This document shows positions 1 through 8,841 of a DNA stretch of 64,000 nt, piece after piece. The notes beneath the pieces were generated by a model, which saw nothing but the letters and a program-made list of their open reading frames with translations, ran no database searches and was not told where the DNA came from. A program made the position numbers and the translations under genes. Each line of letters begins with the position of its first letter. Position 1 is the first letter of the stretch. Source of the DNA: Dysosmobacter welbionis (lineage in GTDB: Bacteria; Bacillota; Clostridia; Oscillospirales; Oscillospiraceae); contig NZ_CP034413.3 of assembly GCF_005121165.3 (NCBI RefSeq), positions 2,728,001 through 2,792,000 of the forward strand. The letters run 5' to 3'.

Positions 1-2
1 TG

Positions 3-710
3 CCTGACTGCCCTAAAACATCAGACAGCTATGTCCCATATATTTTTTCGGATGAGGAAATACAAATGCTTCTGGCCAGTGCCGATAGCTGGGGCAGTAG
101 GCACACAGACCCGCAAACGCGACAGATGGACATGGAGTTCTGTATGTTACTGCGGATGCTTTTGGGCTGCGGATTCCGGTTGGGGGAACCACTTGCTGCC
201 AGGGTGAAGGATATAAACTTTTCCCGCGGAACTATCCTGATCCGCCATGCCAAGAATAACAAGCAGCGTGTCGTTCCGATGGATGTAACATTAACCAGAA
301 TGCTGGAAAAGTACTGCATTGCGATGGCAATCAAAACAGAGCCGGAAAGCCACCTGTTTCCATCGGTCAGGAAAAAAGGGGCAGCTGTTACAAAAGGAAC
401 TTTCGGATTACGGTTCAGGAAGCTGTTACAGCAAACCAACCTGTGTGTACCTGGAAAGGCTCATTCCAGAGGTCAATGTCTTCATTGTTTCCGTCATTAC
501 TTTGCCATCCATTCTTTTGTACAGGCAGAGAAAAAAGGACGTCCGGTAAATGATTCTGTACCGTTCCTGTCCGTTTATCTTGGACACCATGACATGAACG
601 AGACTGAGAAGTACCTGAAATTCAGCAGCGACATGTTCCCCGAATACACGGAATTGTTTGAAGACTATGCTGTCAGCGTATTCATGGAGGTGGGCGATGA
701 GGAAAAATAA
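3..710 (+). CDS. Tyrosine recombinase/integrase, 5' end cut by window edge
   Basis: The reading frame is open to the window edge, so the true start lies upstream. The 235 visible residues cover the end of the core-binding domain (YVPYIFSDEEIQMLL) and the full catalytic domain. Catalytic signatures of the family are visible: Arg in GCGFRLGEPL, Lys in KNNKQRVVPM, HCFRHYF (HxxR), and GHHDMNETEKYL carrying the second His and the nucleophilic Tyr. It overlaps the next recombinase gene by 14 bases, so the two are translationally coupled. Two or three overlapping tyrosine recombinase genes are typical of Tn554-like and RIT (recombinase-in-trio) elements. This would be the middle member if it is a trio. 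Confidence 0.9.
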   Translation, partial: PDCPKTSDSYVPYIFSDEEIQMLLASADSWGSRHTDPQTRQMDMEFCMLLRMLLGCGFRLGEPLAARVKDINFSRGTILIRHAKNNKQRVVPMDVTLTRMLEKYCIAMAIKTEPESHLFPSVRKKGAAVTKGTFGLRFRKLLQQTNLCVPGKAHSRGQCLHCFRHYFAIHSFVQAEKKGRPVNDSVPFLSVYLGHHDMNETEKYLKFSSDMFPEYTELFEDYAVSVFMEVGDEEK

Positions 711-1722
711 ACTTCCCGACTTCATGCTTCTGCTGGAACAGTTTTTTACGGAATATATGCCGCTCTCATCAGGTCTTTCTCCTAACACCGTCCGATCGTA
801 TAAGCATTCTTTTCGGCTTCTGTTCCAGTATGTTTATCAAGTGAAAAAGAAAGATGCCGGAGAAATCGTGTTTCAGGATCTCGATTTTGAAACAATCGAC
901 AGTTTCCTGAAATGGATCGAAACAGAACGGGGCTGCTCGGTATCCACAAGGAACCTCCGGCTTTCGGCACTCACATCCTTTGCCGCTTACGCACAGAACA
1001 GAAATTTTGAAGCGGCGACTGTGTTTGCGAATGCTGTAAGGAGGATTCCTGTAAAAAAGGCATCCAGCCAGCCAAGGATTATTTTTTCGCTTGATGAAGT
1101 GTCAGCCCTGCTCCGGCTTCCTGACACTGAAAAACGCTTGGGCTTCCGTGACCAGGTTCTTTTAAACCTGATGTATGCAAGCGGAGCCAGGGCACAGGAA
1201 ATCTGTGATCTTAAAGTCAGAGATTTCCTTGTTGAAAAAAATCTGTACAAGCTGACAATCACAGGAAAAGGGAATAAGACCCGCAGGATTGTAATCGCTA
1301 AACCTAGCGGAATCCTCCTGAAACGGTATCTGGAAGAAACAGGCAGAACTGGACGGTTAGATGCCTATATCTTTTCCAGCCAGACACATCCGCAGATGAC
1401 TATCTCCTGCATTGAGGAAATTTATAAAAAATATGTTGCCCTTGCCAAGGCGGAGTATCCGAAGATGTTTCTTGAAAAGTGTTATACCCCGCATACCATG
1501 AGACATACAACCGCCACACATATGTTAGAAGCCGGAGTCCCGATCATAGCAATCAAAAACTTTCTCGGACATTCCTCGATTTCTACGACTGAACGGTACG
1601 CAGAGCTTTCCCAGAGTACCGTGAACAGGTATATCCGAGATTGGAACGAGAAATGGTTTTCACATCAAAAGGAAACCCCTGCTAATCAGAAGGAAAATCA
1701 GTTGCCTGATTTTCTGAAATAG
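697..1722 (+). CDS. Tyrosine recombinase/integrase, last gene of a tandem set
   Basis: A 341-residue recombinase with an N-terminal SAM-like core-binding domain (about residues 5-100) and a C-terminal catalytic domain (about 115-310). Catalytic residues are visible as ASGARAQEI (Arg), GKGNKTRRIVI (Lys), HTMRHTTATHM (HxxR) and LGHSSISTTERYAEL (His and Tyr). I chose ATG 697, which has GGAGG at 686-690; an ATG 39 bases upstream has no ribosome binding site. The start lies inside the end of the preceding recombinase gene. No passenger gene follows before the 12-bp inverted repeat and terminator downstream, so this looks like the right end of the element. Confidence 0.92.
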   Translation: MRKNKLPDFMLLLEQFFTEYMPLSSGLSPNTVRSYKHSFRLLFQYVYQVKKKDAGEIVFQDLDFETIDSFLKWIETERGCSVSTRNLRLSALTSFAAYAQNRNFEAATVFANAVRRIPVKKASSQPRIIFSLDEVSALLRLPDTEKRLGFRDQVLLNLMYASGARAQEICDLKVRDFLVEKNLYKLTITGKGNKTRRIVIAKPSGILLKRYLEETGRTGRLDAYIFSSQTHPQMTISCIEEIYKKYVALAKAEYPKMFLEKCYTPHTMRHTTATHMLEAGVPIIAIKNFLGHSSISTTERYAELSQSTVNRYIRDWNEKWFSHQKETPANQKENQLPDFLK

Positions 1723-1729
1723 CCATTAC

Positions 1730-1795
1730 ATTATCCGAGGATATTTCTTTGAAAGCCTTTAATATCAGCAATATTTAAGAATTTCCTCGGATAAT
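1730..1795. repeat. 12-bp inverted repeat at the mobile element end
   Basis: ATTATCCGAGGA at 1730-1741 is repeated as its exact reverse complement at 1784-1795, separated by 42 bases and starting 8 bases after the recombinase stop. Its place at the end of a tandem recombinase module suggests arm-type or terminal binding sites. The function is inferred; the matching left end is outside the window. Confidence 0.55.
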
Positions 1796-1852
1796 TGAAT
1801 ATCTGGGATAATGCGGCATTAAAACGCATAGTCCAGCGAATAGAGTATGAAG

Positions 1853-1896
1853 AAGCCAGGGAACGGTGATCTTTTCAGATTGCTGCACCCTGGCTT
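1853..1896 (+). terminator. Intrinsic terminator between convergent genes
   Basis: AAGCCAGGG (1853-1861) pairs with CCCTGGCTT (1888-1896), followed by TTTTG. It lies between the recombinase gene and the convergent MerR gene. Confidence 0.7.
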
Positions 1897-1903
1897 TTTG
1901 TTG

Positions 1904-2731
1904 TCAATTGAAATTCAAAACCGGGATTTCAATTTTTGTAATATAGTCCTCGATTCTGTCGATCACCAGTTCATTGATCCCAATCTCATAGGCATAGCCG
2001 GAGAACTGTAAATGGTGCTGCTCTGCGTAGCGGAGGATCGCTTCATAGCGGGCAGGCAGCCTGTCCCAATTCCCAATGCAGAATGCCCGCAAATAGACCC
2101 CGCCGGGGCGCCTGTGGAGTCCCATCCTGTTCTGCGTGTCCGGCAGTTCGATAAACAGCTTGGAGTAGTCCTCAAACCTCCGGGCCAGGAGGTTTTCCAC
2201 CGGGAGCATGGAGCCGTAGGGAGTCTGGTACATACGCGGAAGCTGATATTTCTTGGTCTGCTCAAGAATCAGCTCGATCTCCTCCTCCAGGGACTTTTCC
2301 GGTGATGTTTGCACCGTCGCCAGATACTGCGGTTCCCGCTCAATGAGGGAGATCTCGGAGAGGTCCAGGTCCAAAAGTTCGGTCATCTCCTGGCGGCGGC
2401 TGCACAGTTTTGACCGGACGGCCTTCAGCCCCTGGATCGTCCGGTCCAGTTCTGAGATTTTATCCCGAAGCAGGTCCGCCATGCTCCCAGCGGACCTGTT
2501 TTTCATAAATTCCTGAATATCCCGGATGGGCACGTTCATGTCCCGGAGCAGCAGGATCACCTCCAGCTCCGTACTCTGGTAATAGCTGTATAGCCGGTAC
2601 CCATTTTCTTCGTGGATAAACGCAGGCTTGAACAGCCCGATCTCATCATACCACATGAGTGTCTTTTTGTTGATCCCATGCAGAGCGGCAAACTGGCCGA
2701 TGGTAAACAGCTTCGGTTTTTCCCGCAGCAT
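1904..2731 (-). CDS. MerR-family regulator with GyrI-like effector domain
   Basis: A 275-residue protein. Residues about 8-78 form a MerR winged helix-turn-helix (FTIGQFAALHGINKKTLMWYD, then the wing NGYRLYSYYQ). A coiled-coil linker follows at about 85-120. The C-terminal 140 residues resemble the GyrI-like ligand-binding fold of BmrR/BltR-type multidrug sensors. I chose ATG 2731, 9 bases after AGGGGG; a TTG two codons upstream is too close to that site. The gene is divergent from the MATE exporter at 2819. The shared region holds a palindrome in a 19-bp spacer promoter, so this protein probably activates that exporter in response to a drug-like ligand. The ligand is unknown. Confidence 0.88.
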   Translation of the reverse strand: MLREKPKLFTIGQFAALHGINKKTLMWYDEIGLFKPAFIHEENGYRLYSYYQSTELEVILLLRDMNVPIRDIQEFMKNRSAGSMADLLRDKISELDRTIQGLKAVRSKLCSRRQEMTELLDLDLSEISLIEREPQYLATVQTSPEKSLEEEIELILEQTKKYQLPRMYQTPYGSMLPVENLLARRFEDYSKLFIELPDTQNRMGLHRRPGGVYLRAFCIGNWDRLPARYEAILRYAEQHHLQFSGYAYEIGINELVIDRIEDYITKIEIPVLNFN

Positions 2732-2745
2732 TTTCAAAAACCCCC

Positions 2746-2776
2746 TTGACCGTACAGTAACTGTAGGGATTATGAT
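2746..2776 (+). promoter_or_regulatory. MerR-type promoter with 19-bp spacer and operator
   Basis: TTGACC (2746-2751) and TATGAT (2771-2776) are separated by 19 bp, the over-long spacing that MerR-family activators correct by twisting DNA. The spacer contains the exact palindrome TACAGT-A-ACTGTA (2753-2765). It faces the MATE gene. Confidence 0.85.
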
Positions 2777-2818
2777 ACTCCATGCCGGTAACTACCACAA
2801 GAAGCAGGAGGAATTTCC

Positions 2819-4150
2819 GTGCAGAATGAAATTGCATACAGCAGACCCGTCACCCTGACAAACATTCTTAAATTTGCAGTCCCCACCATCGCCATGAGCG
2901 TATTCATGTCCTTCTATACGATGGTGGACGGGCTGTTCGTCTCAAACCTGATCGGGACCAGTGCCCTGTCTGCCCTCAATCTGGTCTATCCCGTCATCGC
3001 GCTGGTGACGGCCATCTCCACCATGCTCGCAACCGGCGGCAGCGCGGCTATCATGAGAAAGATGGGAGAGGGAAAGCCCGATGAAGCAAAGCAGGACTTT
3101 ACGTTTCTGATCCTGGTCAATGTCCTGACCGGCCTTGTGATGTGCGGGCTGGGCTATCTGTTCATGGGGAAGATCTTCGGCTCCATGTCCCTGTCCCCGG
3201 AGGTCTCCGCCTATTGCTGGGAATATCTGAGCCGTTACCTGCTGTTCACCGTCCCTATTCTTCTGATGAATAACTTCACCCTCTATATGATCGCAGCAGG
3301 CAAGGCGTCCCTTTCCCTGCTCTGCTCCGTCGCCGGCGGCGTGACCAATATCGTGCTGGACTACCTGTTTATCGCCGTTTTCCGCTGGGGGATCGGCGGG
3401 GCGGCGGTTGCCACCGGCCTGGGGTACTCCATCACAGCCATCGTGGGCCTGCTGGTGTTCTCCAACCGGAACAGCCTGCTCCATTTTGTCAGGCCGGTCT
3501 GCCGGCCCCAAACGCTCGGGAGAGCCGTCACGAACGGCTGCTCTGAAATGGCCACCGCGCTGGTCAACGGCATCATCACGCTGATGTTCAACTGGACGAT
3601 GCTCAAATATGTAGGGGAGGACGGCGTTGCCGCAATTACCATCATCTCCTATGTGCTGGCCTTTGCCGGGTCCCTGTATGCCGGTTATGCCTACGGGGTG
3701 GCCCCCATGCTCAGCTTTTATTACGGGGAACAGAACCATGAGAAGCTCAGGAAGCTGGTCCGCACCAGCCTGAAAATCATCGGCGCGATCGCGGCGGCCA
3801 CCGTGCTCGTTTCTCTGGCTGTCACAGAGCCGCTGGTGTCCATCTTCGCCCGGCCCGGAACACCTGTCTATGACCTGGCTGTGGCAGGAAACCGGATCTG
3901 TTCCCTGGCCCTGCTCTTTGTGGGCTTCAACATTTTTGCAAGCGGGATGTTCACCGCACTTTCCAATGGGCTCATTTCGGCAGTGCTGGCGTTTTCCCGC
4001 ACCTTTGTCTTTACACTGATCGCCATGCTGGTCCTCCCGGTCATTCTGGGCGTCACCGGGATCTGGCTGGCGACACCGGCCGCGGAGCTGGCGGCAGTCG
4101 TCCTGTCCGCCGTCATGCTCCTGAAATACCGGCGGCGCTACTGCTATTGA
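2819..4150 (+). CDS. MATE-family multidrug efflux transporter
   Basis: A 443-residue polytopic membrane protein with about 12 hydrophobic segments in two MatE halves. It opens with an LTNILKFAVPTIAMSVFMSFYTM-like segment and the VDGLFVSNLIG loop typical of the DinF/NorM-type family. It likely exports cationic drugs in exchange for Na+ or H+. Translation starts at GTG 2819, preceded by AGGAGGA with good spacing. It is divergent from the MerR regulator and probably controlled by it. The next gene's start region overlaps or closely follows this stop, suggesting co-transcription with the GNAT fusion and TVP38-like genes downstream. Confidence 0.9.
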   Translation: MQNEIAYSRPVTLTNILKFAVPTIAMSVFMSFYTMVDGLFVSNLIGTSALSALNLVYPVIALVTAISTMLATGGSAAIMRKMGEGKPDEAKQDFTFLILVNVLTGLVMCGLGYLFMGKIFGSMSLSPEVSAYCWEYLSRYLLFTVPILLMNNFTLYMIAAGKASLSLLCSVAGGVTNIVLDYLFIAVFRWGIGGAAVATGLGYSITAIVGLLVFSNRNSLLHFVRPVCRPQTLGRAVTNGCSEMATALVNGIITLMFNWTMLKYVGEDGVAAITIISYVLAFAGSLYAGYAYGVAPMLSFYYGEQNHEKLRKLVRTSLKIIGAIAAATVLVSLAVTEPLVSIFARPGTPVYDLAVAGNRICSLALLFVGFNIFASGMFTALSNGLISAVLAFSRTFVFTLIAMLVLPVILGVTGIWLATPAAELAAVVLSAVMLLKYRRRYCY

Positions 4151-4167
4151 TTCCAGGGGGGAGTATT

Positions 4168-5199
4168 TTGAAGCTGGTGATTTTGCTGGCCGTAATCGCA
4201 GGAAAATGGCTTCTGTGCCTGTGGAGCGGCCTGGGCCTGGTTTTCCTGCTCTTTTGGCTGAAAGGGAAGCAGTTCAGGGGTAATAGCGAAAAATGGGACG
4301 ATTTCTTTCTCACCCTGCCGCCGCAAAAGGTGGAGCAGTACGCGATTGGTATTTATCTGGCCGCCGCGCTGCTCTCGTCCGGCATCAGCTATTGTGTCCT
4401 GAAATGGGCGGGCTTCCAGCACAGTCTTTTGATCGCAGGTGCGCTGTTTGTGGTCGGAGCCTTGATTACAGAGTACCGGTGGTTCACAAAAAAGCGGGAC
4501 TATGTGCTGAAGCGGTATCAGGAGATCCCGCAGACGATTTTGGAAAGAAGAAATGGAGAAAACAAAATGGATGGACAGATCGTATTGAGAGAATACCAGA
4601 CATCAGACCGCCCGGCTTTGATCGGGATCATCCGGGAGACGTGGCAGTATGACAAGTTTGCCTCCCCCAAGGCGGCGCAGAAGCTGGCGCGGGCCTATCT
4701 GGACAGCTGCCTCACCAATCAGACCTTTACCCAGGTCGCGCTGGTGGATGAAGTCCCGGTGGGGATTATCATGGTCAAAGACCGCAGGGAGAAGAGATGC
4801 CCGTTCCGCCTCAGACTGCGGATGCTCCTCTCCGTGGCGTCGCTGTTCCTGTCCAAAGAGGGGCGTATGGTCACTAGGTTCTTTTCCGGCGTGGAAGAGA
4901 TCGACCAGCAGCTCCTCCAGGACACCCAGACCGAGTACCAGGGAGAGATTGCCTTCTTTGCGGTCAATTCCAGATACCGGGGCATCGGCCTGGGGAAGAA
5001 GCTGTTTGATGCCGCGCGGGATTACATGAGGAACCGGCGGATCAGCAATTTCTTCCTGTTCACAGACACCACCTGCAATTACCCGTTTTATGAGTGCCGG
5101 GGCATGGAGCGCCGCGGGGAGCGCGTCCACACCTTTGCGGCAAAGAGAAAATCCGGGACCCTGACCATGTTTATTTACGATTCCTTCATAGAATGTTAA
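4168..5199 (+). CDS. Membrane-anchored GNAT acetyltransferase fusion
   Basis: A 343-residue protein in two parts. The first ~125 residues hold about three to four hydrophobic segments (from KLVILLAVIAGKWLLCL to LLIAGALFVVGALI). Residues from about 135 on form a GNAT N-acetyltransferase, with the acetyl-CoA loop in YRGIGLGKKLFDAARDYM. I favour TTG 4168 behind AGGGGGGAG; TTG 4147 overlaps the previous stop but has no site. An in-frame ATG at 4567 precedes the GNAT part, so this could also be translated as a separate soluble enzyme. The substrate is unknown. Co-transcription with the efflux gene suggests drug modification, which is inference. Confidence 0.72.
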   Translation: MKLVILLAVIAGKWLLCLWSGLGLVFLLFWLKGKQFRGNSEKWDDFFLTLPPQKVEQYAIGIYLAAALLSSGISYCVLKWAGFQHSLLIAGALFVVGALITEYRWFTKKRDYVLKRYQEIPQTILERRNGENKMDGQIVLREYQTSDRPALIGIIRETWQYDKFASPKAAQKLARAYLDSCLTNQTFTQVALVDEVPVGIIMVKDRREKRCPFRLRLRMLLSVASLFLSKEGRMVTRFFSGVEEIDQQLLQDTQTEYQGEIAFFAVNSRYRGIGLGKKLFDAARDYMRNRRISNFFLFTDTTCNYPFYECRGMERRGERVHTFAAKRKSGTLTMFIYDSFIEC

Positions 5200-5975
5200 G
5201 ACAGTTTCTGTCGTTTTCCCCTTCACGTGTGATAAAATGCCTTTCACGGCTCAACGATAAAGAGGTGTCTTTTACGAAATCCAGACAGCGTATTCTCTTC
5301 CTGACCGCAGCGGGGCTTCTGATTGTCGGAGGTGGATGGTTCCTATACTCCACCGGCTTTTTCCAGGCGGCGTCCTCTCAGGAATCCCTGCGGGCCTACA
5401 TTGACGACTTTGCGCCATACTCCCACCTGTGTTTTTTCCTGCTCCAATTTCTCTCTGTCGTGCTGGCTCCGATCCCCAGCAATATTACCGCTGCCGCGGG
5501 CGGTGTTCTCTTTGGAACATGGCCTTCCTTTTTCCTCACCTTCGCCGCAGTAGTCGCCGGTTCCCTGCTGTTGTTCTGGTTGGCCCGGGTGCTGGGCCGG
5601 GACTTTGCCGGGCGTTTTGTCAGCCGGAGGCTGTCTGAAAAATATCAGCAGATCCTCCAGACCAAGGCTCCGGTGTTCCTCACTCTGGCGTTCCTTTTCC
5701 CCTTTTTCCCAGACGATCTTCTGTGCATCCTGGCCGGCCTGTCCTCGCTCTCATTCCGTTGCTTTGCGGTGATCGTCCTGCTTGCCCGCCCCTGGGGACT
5801 GCTCTTTGCCAGCGCCCTGGGCGGCGCCGCCTTTCATGTCTCTCCGTGGGCGATGGTTTTGATCGGTGTAGCGGGGTTAGTCCTGTTTCTTCTGGGGATG
5901 AAATATGGGGATCAGATCGAAGCGGCCATCCTGAAGCGCCTGTCCCGGCGGAAAGGCAATGATGCGGCCTGCTGA
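5193..5975 (+). CDS. TVP38/TMEM64-family (VTT domain) membrane protein
   Basis: About 260 residues with a VTT/SNARE-associated Golgi-type domain: an N-terminal anchor (ILFLTAAGLLIVGGGWFLY), then APIPSNITAAAGGVLFG and the family pattern ending LARVLGRDFAGRF, then more membrane segments. Family members are DedA-like and linked to lipid scrambling or transport. The start is uncertain: ATG 5193 overlaps the previous gene by 7 bases but has no clear ribosome binding site, and GTG 5229 is an alternative. It is likely the last gene of the MATE-GNAT transcription unit. Confidence 0.8.
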   Translation: MLRQFLSFSPSRVIKCLSRLNDKEVSFTKSRQRILFLTAAGLLIVGGGWFLYSTGFFQAASSQESLRAYIDDFAPYSHLCFFLLQFLSVVLAPIPSNITAAAGGVLFGTWPSFFLTFAAVVAGSLLLFWLARVLGRDFAGRFVSRRLSEKYQQILQTKAPVFLTLAFLFPFFPDDLLCILAGLSSLSFRCFAVIVLLARPWGLLFASALGGAAFHVSPWAMVLIGVAGLVLFLLGMKYGDQIEAAILKRLSRRKGNDAAC

Positions 5976-6029
5976 TTGCGGCAGAGGTTCCGGCCTCTTT
6001 GGCTCAATGAGAATAGCGACTGTGGACAG

Positions 6030-6080
6030 CCCCAACAAGGCGGCCGCTTCCGGATTTCTGGCGGCGCTGTCTTGTTGGGG
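6030..6080. terminator. Long stem-loop after the TVP38-like gene
   Basis: CCCCAACAAG (6030-6039) pairs exactly with CTTGTTGGGG (6071-6080), with partly pairing GC-rich sequence between. There is no T tract after it, so it may be a processing or factor-assisted termination structure rather than a classic intrinsic terminator. Confidence 0.45.
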
Positions 6081-6129
6081 CGTAATCCTGCTTTGAGACA
6101 ACTGGGATTGTGTTGGGCCATGGGGCGGC

Positions 6130-6158
6130 TTGTCTTTTATTTGAACTTCCCCTATACT
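6130..6158 (+). promoter_or_regulatory. Sigma-A-type promoter of the Eis-like gene
   Basis: TTGTCT (6130-6135) and TATACT (6153-6158) with a 17-bp spacer, about 45 bases before the start codon of the acetyltransferase gene. Confidence 0.6.
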
Positions 6159-6206
6159 ATAACGATGGATATATTTTGTATGAAACGGAGAATTTGGTGA
6201 TTCTTG

Positions 6207-7415
6207 ATGAATAAAAAAGATTTGAAAATGCGGCCGGTAGGCAATGAGTATCTGGAACAATATAACGCCCTGCTGCGCTATGTATTCCAGGTGACGGATC
6301 AGGAGCTCAGTTCCGTGGGCTGGCAGGAGAAGGAGATCATCCGGGCGAAATTTCCAACCATGCAGAAAGCGGACGTGATCGGCTGGTTTGACGGCGACAC
6401 CCTGGTTTCCCAGGTGGCGGTCTATCCGATGCGCGTCAAGGTTTTTGGGAAGACCTATTCCATGGGCGGCCTGACGGGAGTGGGGACCTACCCGGAATAC
6501 TCCAATATGGGCCTGATGCACAAGCTGCTGGAGCAGGCCCTGAAAAACATGAGGGAGAAAAAGCAGTATATCTGCTATCTCTACCCCTATTCGATCCCCT
6601 ATTACCGGCGAAAGGGCTGGGAACTGATCTCGGACAAGATCTCGTATGAGATCAAGGACTATCAGCTTCCGAAAAACCACCAGGTCGCCGGCAGCGTGCG
6701 CCGGGTGAAGGCGGACGGCGAGGAACTGAAGGAGACCTACGCCCGCTTTGCCGAGCATACCCACGGAGCCATCCTCCGGGATGAGCTGGCCTGGAACGAA
6801 TACTGGCTCTGGGACCGGGACGATATCATGGCGGCAATCTACTATAACGAGAATGAGGAGCCGGACGGGTATATCATCTACTGGATCGAAAATGAAGTGT
6901 TCTATATCAAGGACATGATTTTCAATCATGAGGAGGCCCGCACGGGGCTGTGGAACTTTGTTTCCGCCCACTTCTCCATGATCGACCGGGTGGAGGGCAG
7001 CACCTATACGGACGAGCCGCTGGCCTTCCTGCTGGAGGACGCCAGCATCAAGGAGTCCATCTCTCCCTACTATATGGCGAGGATTGTGGATTTCCCCGCG
7101 TTCGTCGCGGACTATCCCTTCAAGGCGGACGGTACGGAGCGGGAGTGGCGCTTCTCCATGACGGACCCAATCATGGAGTGCAACCAGGGCTCGTTCCTGC
7201 TGAAGATATCAAAGGACGGCAGGGGGACGGCTGTGAAGATCTCCGAGCCGTGCGCCGACAGCATCAGCATCCAGACCATGACGACCATGCTGATGGGCTA
7301 TAAGCGCCCGGACTACCTCGCCAAAATCGGGAGAATCCACGCCGGCGGGGAGACGATTGACATGCTGGAGGACGCGATTGAGCAGCAGCCGCCCTATATA
7401 TCCGACTATTTCTAA
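6207..7415 (+). CDS. Eis-like GNAT acetyltransferase with SCP2-like C-terminus
   Basis: A 402-residue protein laid out like Eis family members. An N-terminal GNAT domain (about 1-150) has the acetyl-CoA segment GVGTYPEYSNMGLMHKLLEQ and an aromatic run YLYPYSIPYYRRKGWE. A second GNAT-like fold follows. The C-terminal ~100 residues (from YYMARIVDFPAFV) form a sterol-carrier-protein-like domain. Eis enzymes acetylate amines such as aminoglycosides or lysine side chains; the substrate here cannot be read from sequence. ATG 6207 was chosen over the adjacent TTG 6204. It is followed after 55 bases by a MATE gene, which again pairs modification with export. Confidence 0.87.
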   Translation: MNKKDLKMRPVGNEYLEQYNALLRYVFQVTDQELSSVGWQEKEIIRAKFPTMQKADVIGWFDGDTLVSQVAVYPMRVKVFGKTYSMGGLTGVGTYPEYSNMGLMHKLLEQALKNMREKKQYICYLYPYSIPYYRRKGWELISDKISYEIKDYQLPKNHQVAGSVRRVKADGEELKETYARFAEHTHGAILRDELAWNEYWLWDRDDIMAAIYYNENEEPDGYIIYWIENEVFYIKDMIFNHEEARTGLWNFVSAHFSMIDRVEGSTYTDEPLAFLLEDASIKESISPYYMARIVDFPAFVADYPFKADGTEREWRFSMTDPIMECNQGSFLLKISKDGRGTAVKISEPCADSISIQTMTTMLMGYKRPDYLAKIGRIHAGGETIDMLEDAIEQQPPYISDYF

Positions 7416-7470
7416 GGGCCGGAATATCATTTTTTCAGACTACTTCCACAAAGGCAGGTGATCCCCCGCT

Positions 7471-8841
7471 ATGCAGAAAGTTGATTTGCTGGAGGGCTCC
7501 ATTGTTCGGAGCCTGACCAGTTTAGCCCTGCCCATCATGGCCACGTCTTTGATCCAGATGGCCTACAATATGACGGATATGATATGGATCGGCCGCGTAT
7601 CAGCCAATGCGGTGGCGGCGGTGGGCGCCGCGGGAATGTATCTGTGGCTCGCCAACGGCCTTGCCATGATCCCGCGCCTGGGCGGGCAGGTCAAAGTGGC
7701 GCATGAGCTGGGCGCGCAAAATATAGAACGTGCGGCCTCTTATGGGCAGGCGGCATTCCATCTCGGGGCCTTGCTGGTGGTTCTGTTTACAACGCTTTGT
7801 ATCACACTCAACGGGCCGCTGATCGCATTTTTCAGGCTGAACACGCCCTCTGTGATCGCGGACGCACGCACCTATCTGGTAATTGTGGCGGCCGGATTTT
7901 TCTTCTCATTCTTCAATCAGATTTTTACGGGGATGTTCACCGCTATGGGGGGAAGCGTGGTGGTTCTGCGCTCCACGGCCATCGGGCTGGTGGGGAACAT
8001 CATTCTGGACCCGCTTATGATCTTTGGGATCGGCCCATTCCCGCAGATGGGCGTGGCCGGAGCCGCCACAGCCACCGTTCTGGCCCAGGCCATCGTAACA
8101 GCCATGTTCCTTCTGGCAGCCCGCCGCGAGATGACCGTTTTTCCGCAAATCCATATATTCCAGGCCAGTCAGTGGAGGGCCTGGGCGGAGATTTTGAAAA
8201 TCGGTTTGCCTGTCTCCATCCAGAGCATGTTTTTCTCCGGCCTCTCCATGATCCTCGCCAGGCTCGTCGCGGGTTGGGGGGACGCCGCTATCGCGGCTCA
8301 GAAGGTCGGTTCGCAGATCGAGTCCATCTCCTATACCACGGCGGAGGGATTTGCCACGGCGGTCAACGCATTTATCGCACAAAACTTCGGCGCGGGCCGG
8401 ATGGAGCGCATCCGTAAGGGGTATTGGACAGCCATCGGTATGATCGTTGTCTGGAGCGGCTTCACCACACTTATGCTGGTGGTCTTTCCTGTTCCGCTGT
8501 TCCGGATATTCATTCCGGATGACCACGTGCTGCAGACCGGCGTGAGCTATCTGCGGATCATGGGTTACTCCCAGATCTTGATGTGCCTGGAGATCACCTC
8601 CTCCGGCGCGTTCCAGGGACTGGGCCGCCCAATGCCGCCCACGCTGGCCGGTATCATCGGGAACGCCGCCCGCATCCCTCTGGCTGTATTCCTCAGCGCC
8701 ACGGTACTGGGGCTGGATGGGGTCTGGTGGAGCATCAGCATCTCCAGCATTGCAAAAGGCATCGTCGTGTTCACCTGGTTTGTGGTGATCCTGCGCCGTT
8801 ATACACACCGGCAGGCGCAGGGAGTTGACGGACTGGAGTGA
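7471..8841 (+). CDS. MATE-family efflux transporter
   Basis: A 456-residue polytopic protein with two MatE repeats. It opens LLEGSIVRSLTSLALPIMAT and has the MTDMIWIGRVSANAVAAVGAAGM pattern of NorM/DinF-like exporters. About 12 membrane segments are visible. It is expected to export cationic compounds using an ion gradient. ATG 7471 follows a weak AGGTGA site. It is probably co-transcribed with the Eis-like gene and is not a close copy of the MATE gene at 2819, so the region carries two independent exporters. Confidence 0.9.
   Translation: MQKVDLLEGSIVRSLTSLALPIMATSLIQMAYNMTDMIWIGRVSANAVAAVGAAGMYLWLANGLAMIPRLGGQVKVAHELGAQNIERAASYGQAAFHLGALLVVLFTTLCITLNGPLIAFFRLNTPSVIADARTYLVIVAAGFFFSFFNQIFTGMFTAMGGSVVVLRSTAIGLVGNIILDPLMIFGIGPFPQMGVAGAATATVLAQAIVTAMFLLAARREMTVFPQIHIFQASQWRAWAEILKIGLPVSIQSMFFSGLSMILARLVAGWGDAAIAAQKVGSQIESISYTTAEGFATAVNAFIAQNFGAGRMERIRKGYWTAIGMIVVWSGFTTLMLVVFPVPLFRIFIPDDHVLQTGVSYLRIMGYSQILMCLEITSSGAFQGLGRPMPPTLAGIIGNAARIPLAVFLSATVLGLDGVWWSISISSIAKGIVVFTWFVVILRRYTHRQAQGVDGLE

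Noticed and set aside
2942-3739. A 265-codon minus-strand frame inside the first MATE gene
   Set aside because: It is antisense to a clear membrane protein and shows His/Gly/Gln-rich artefact composition.
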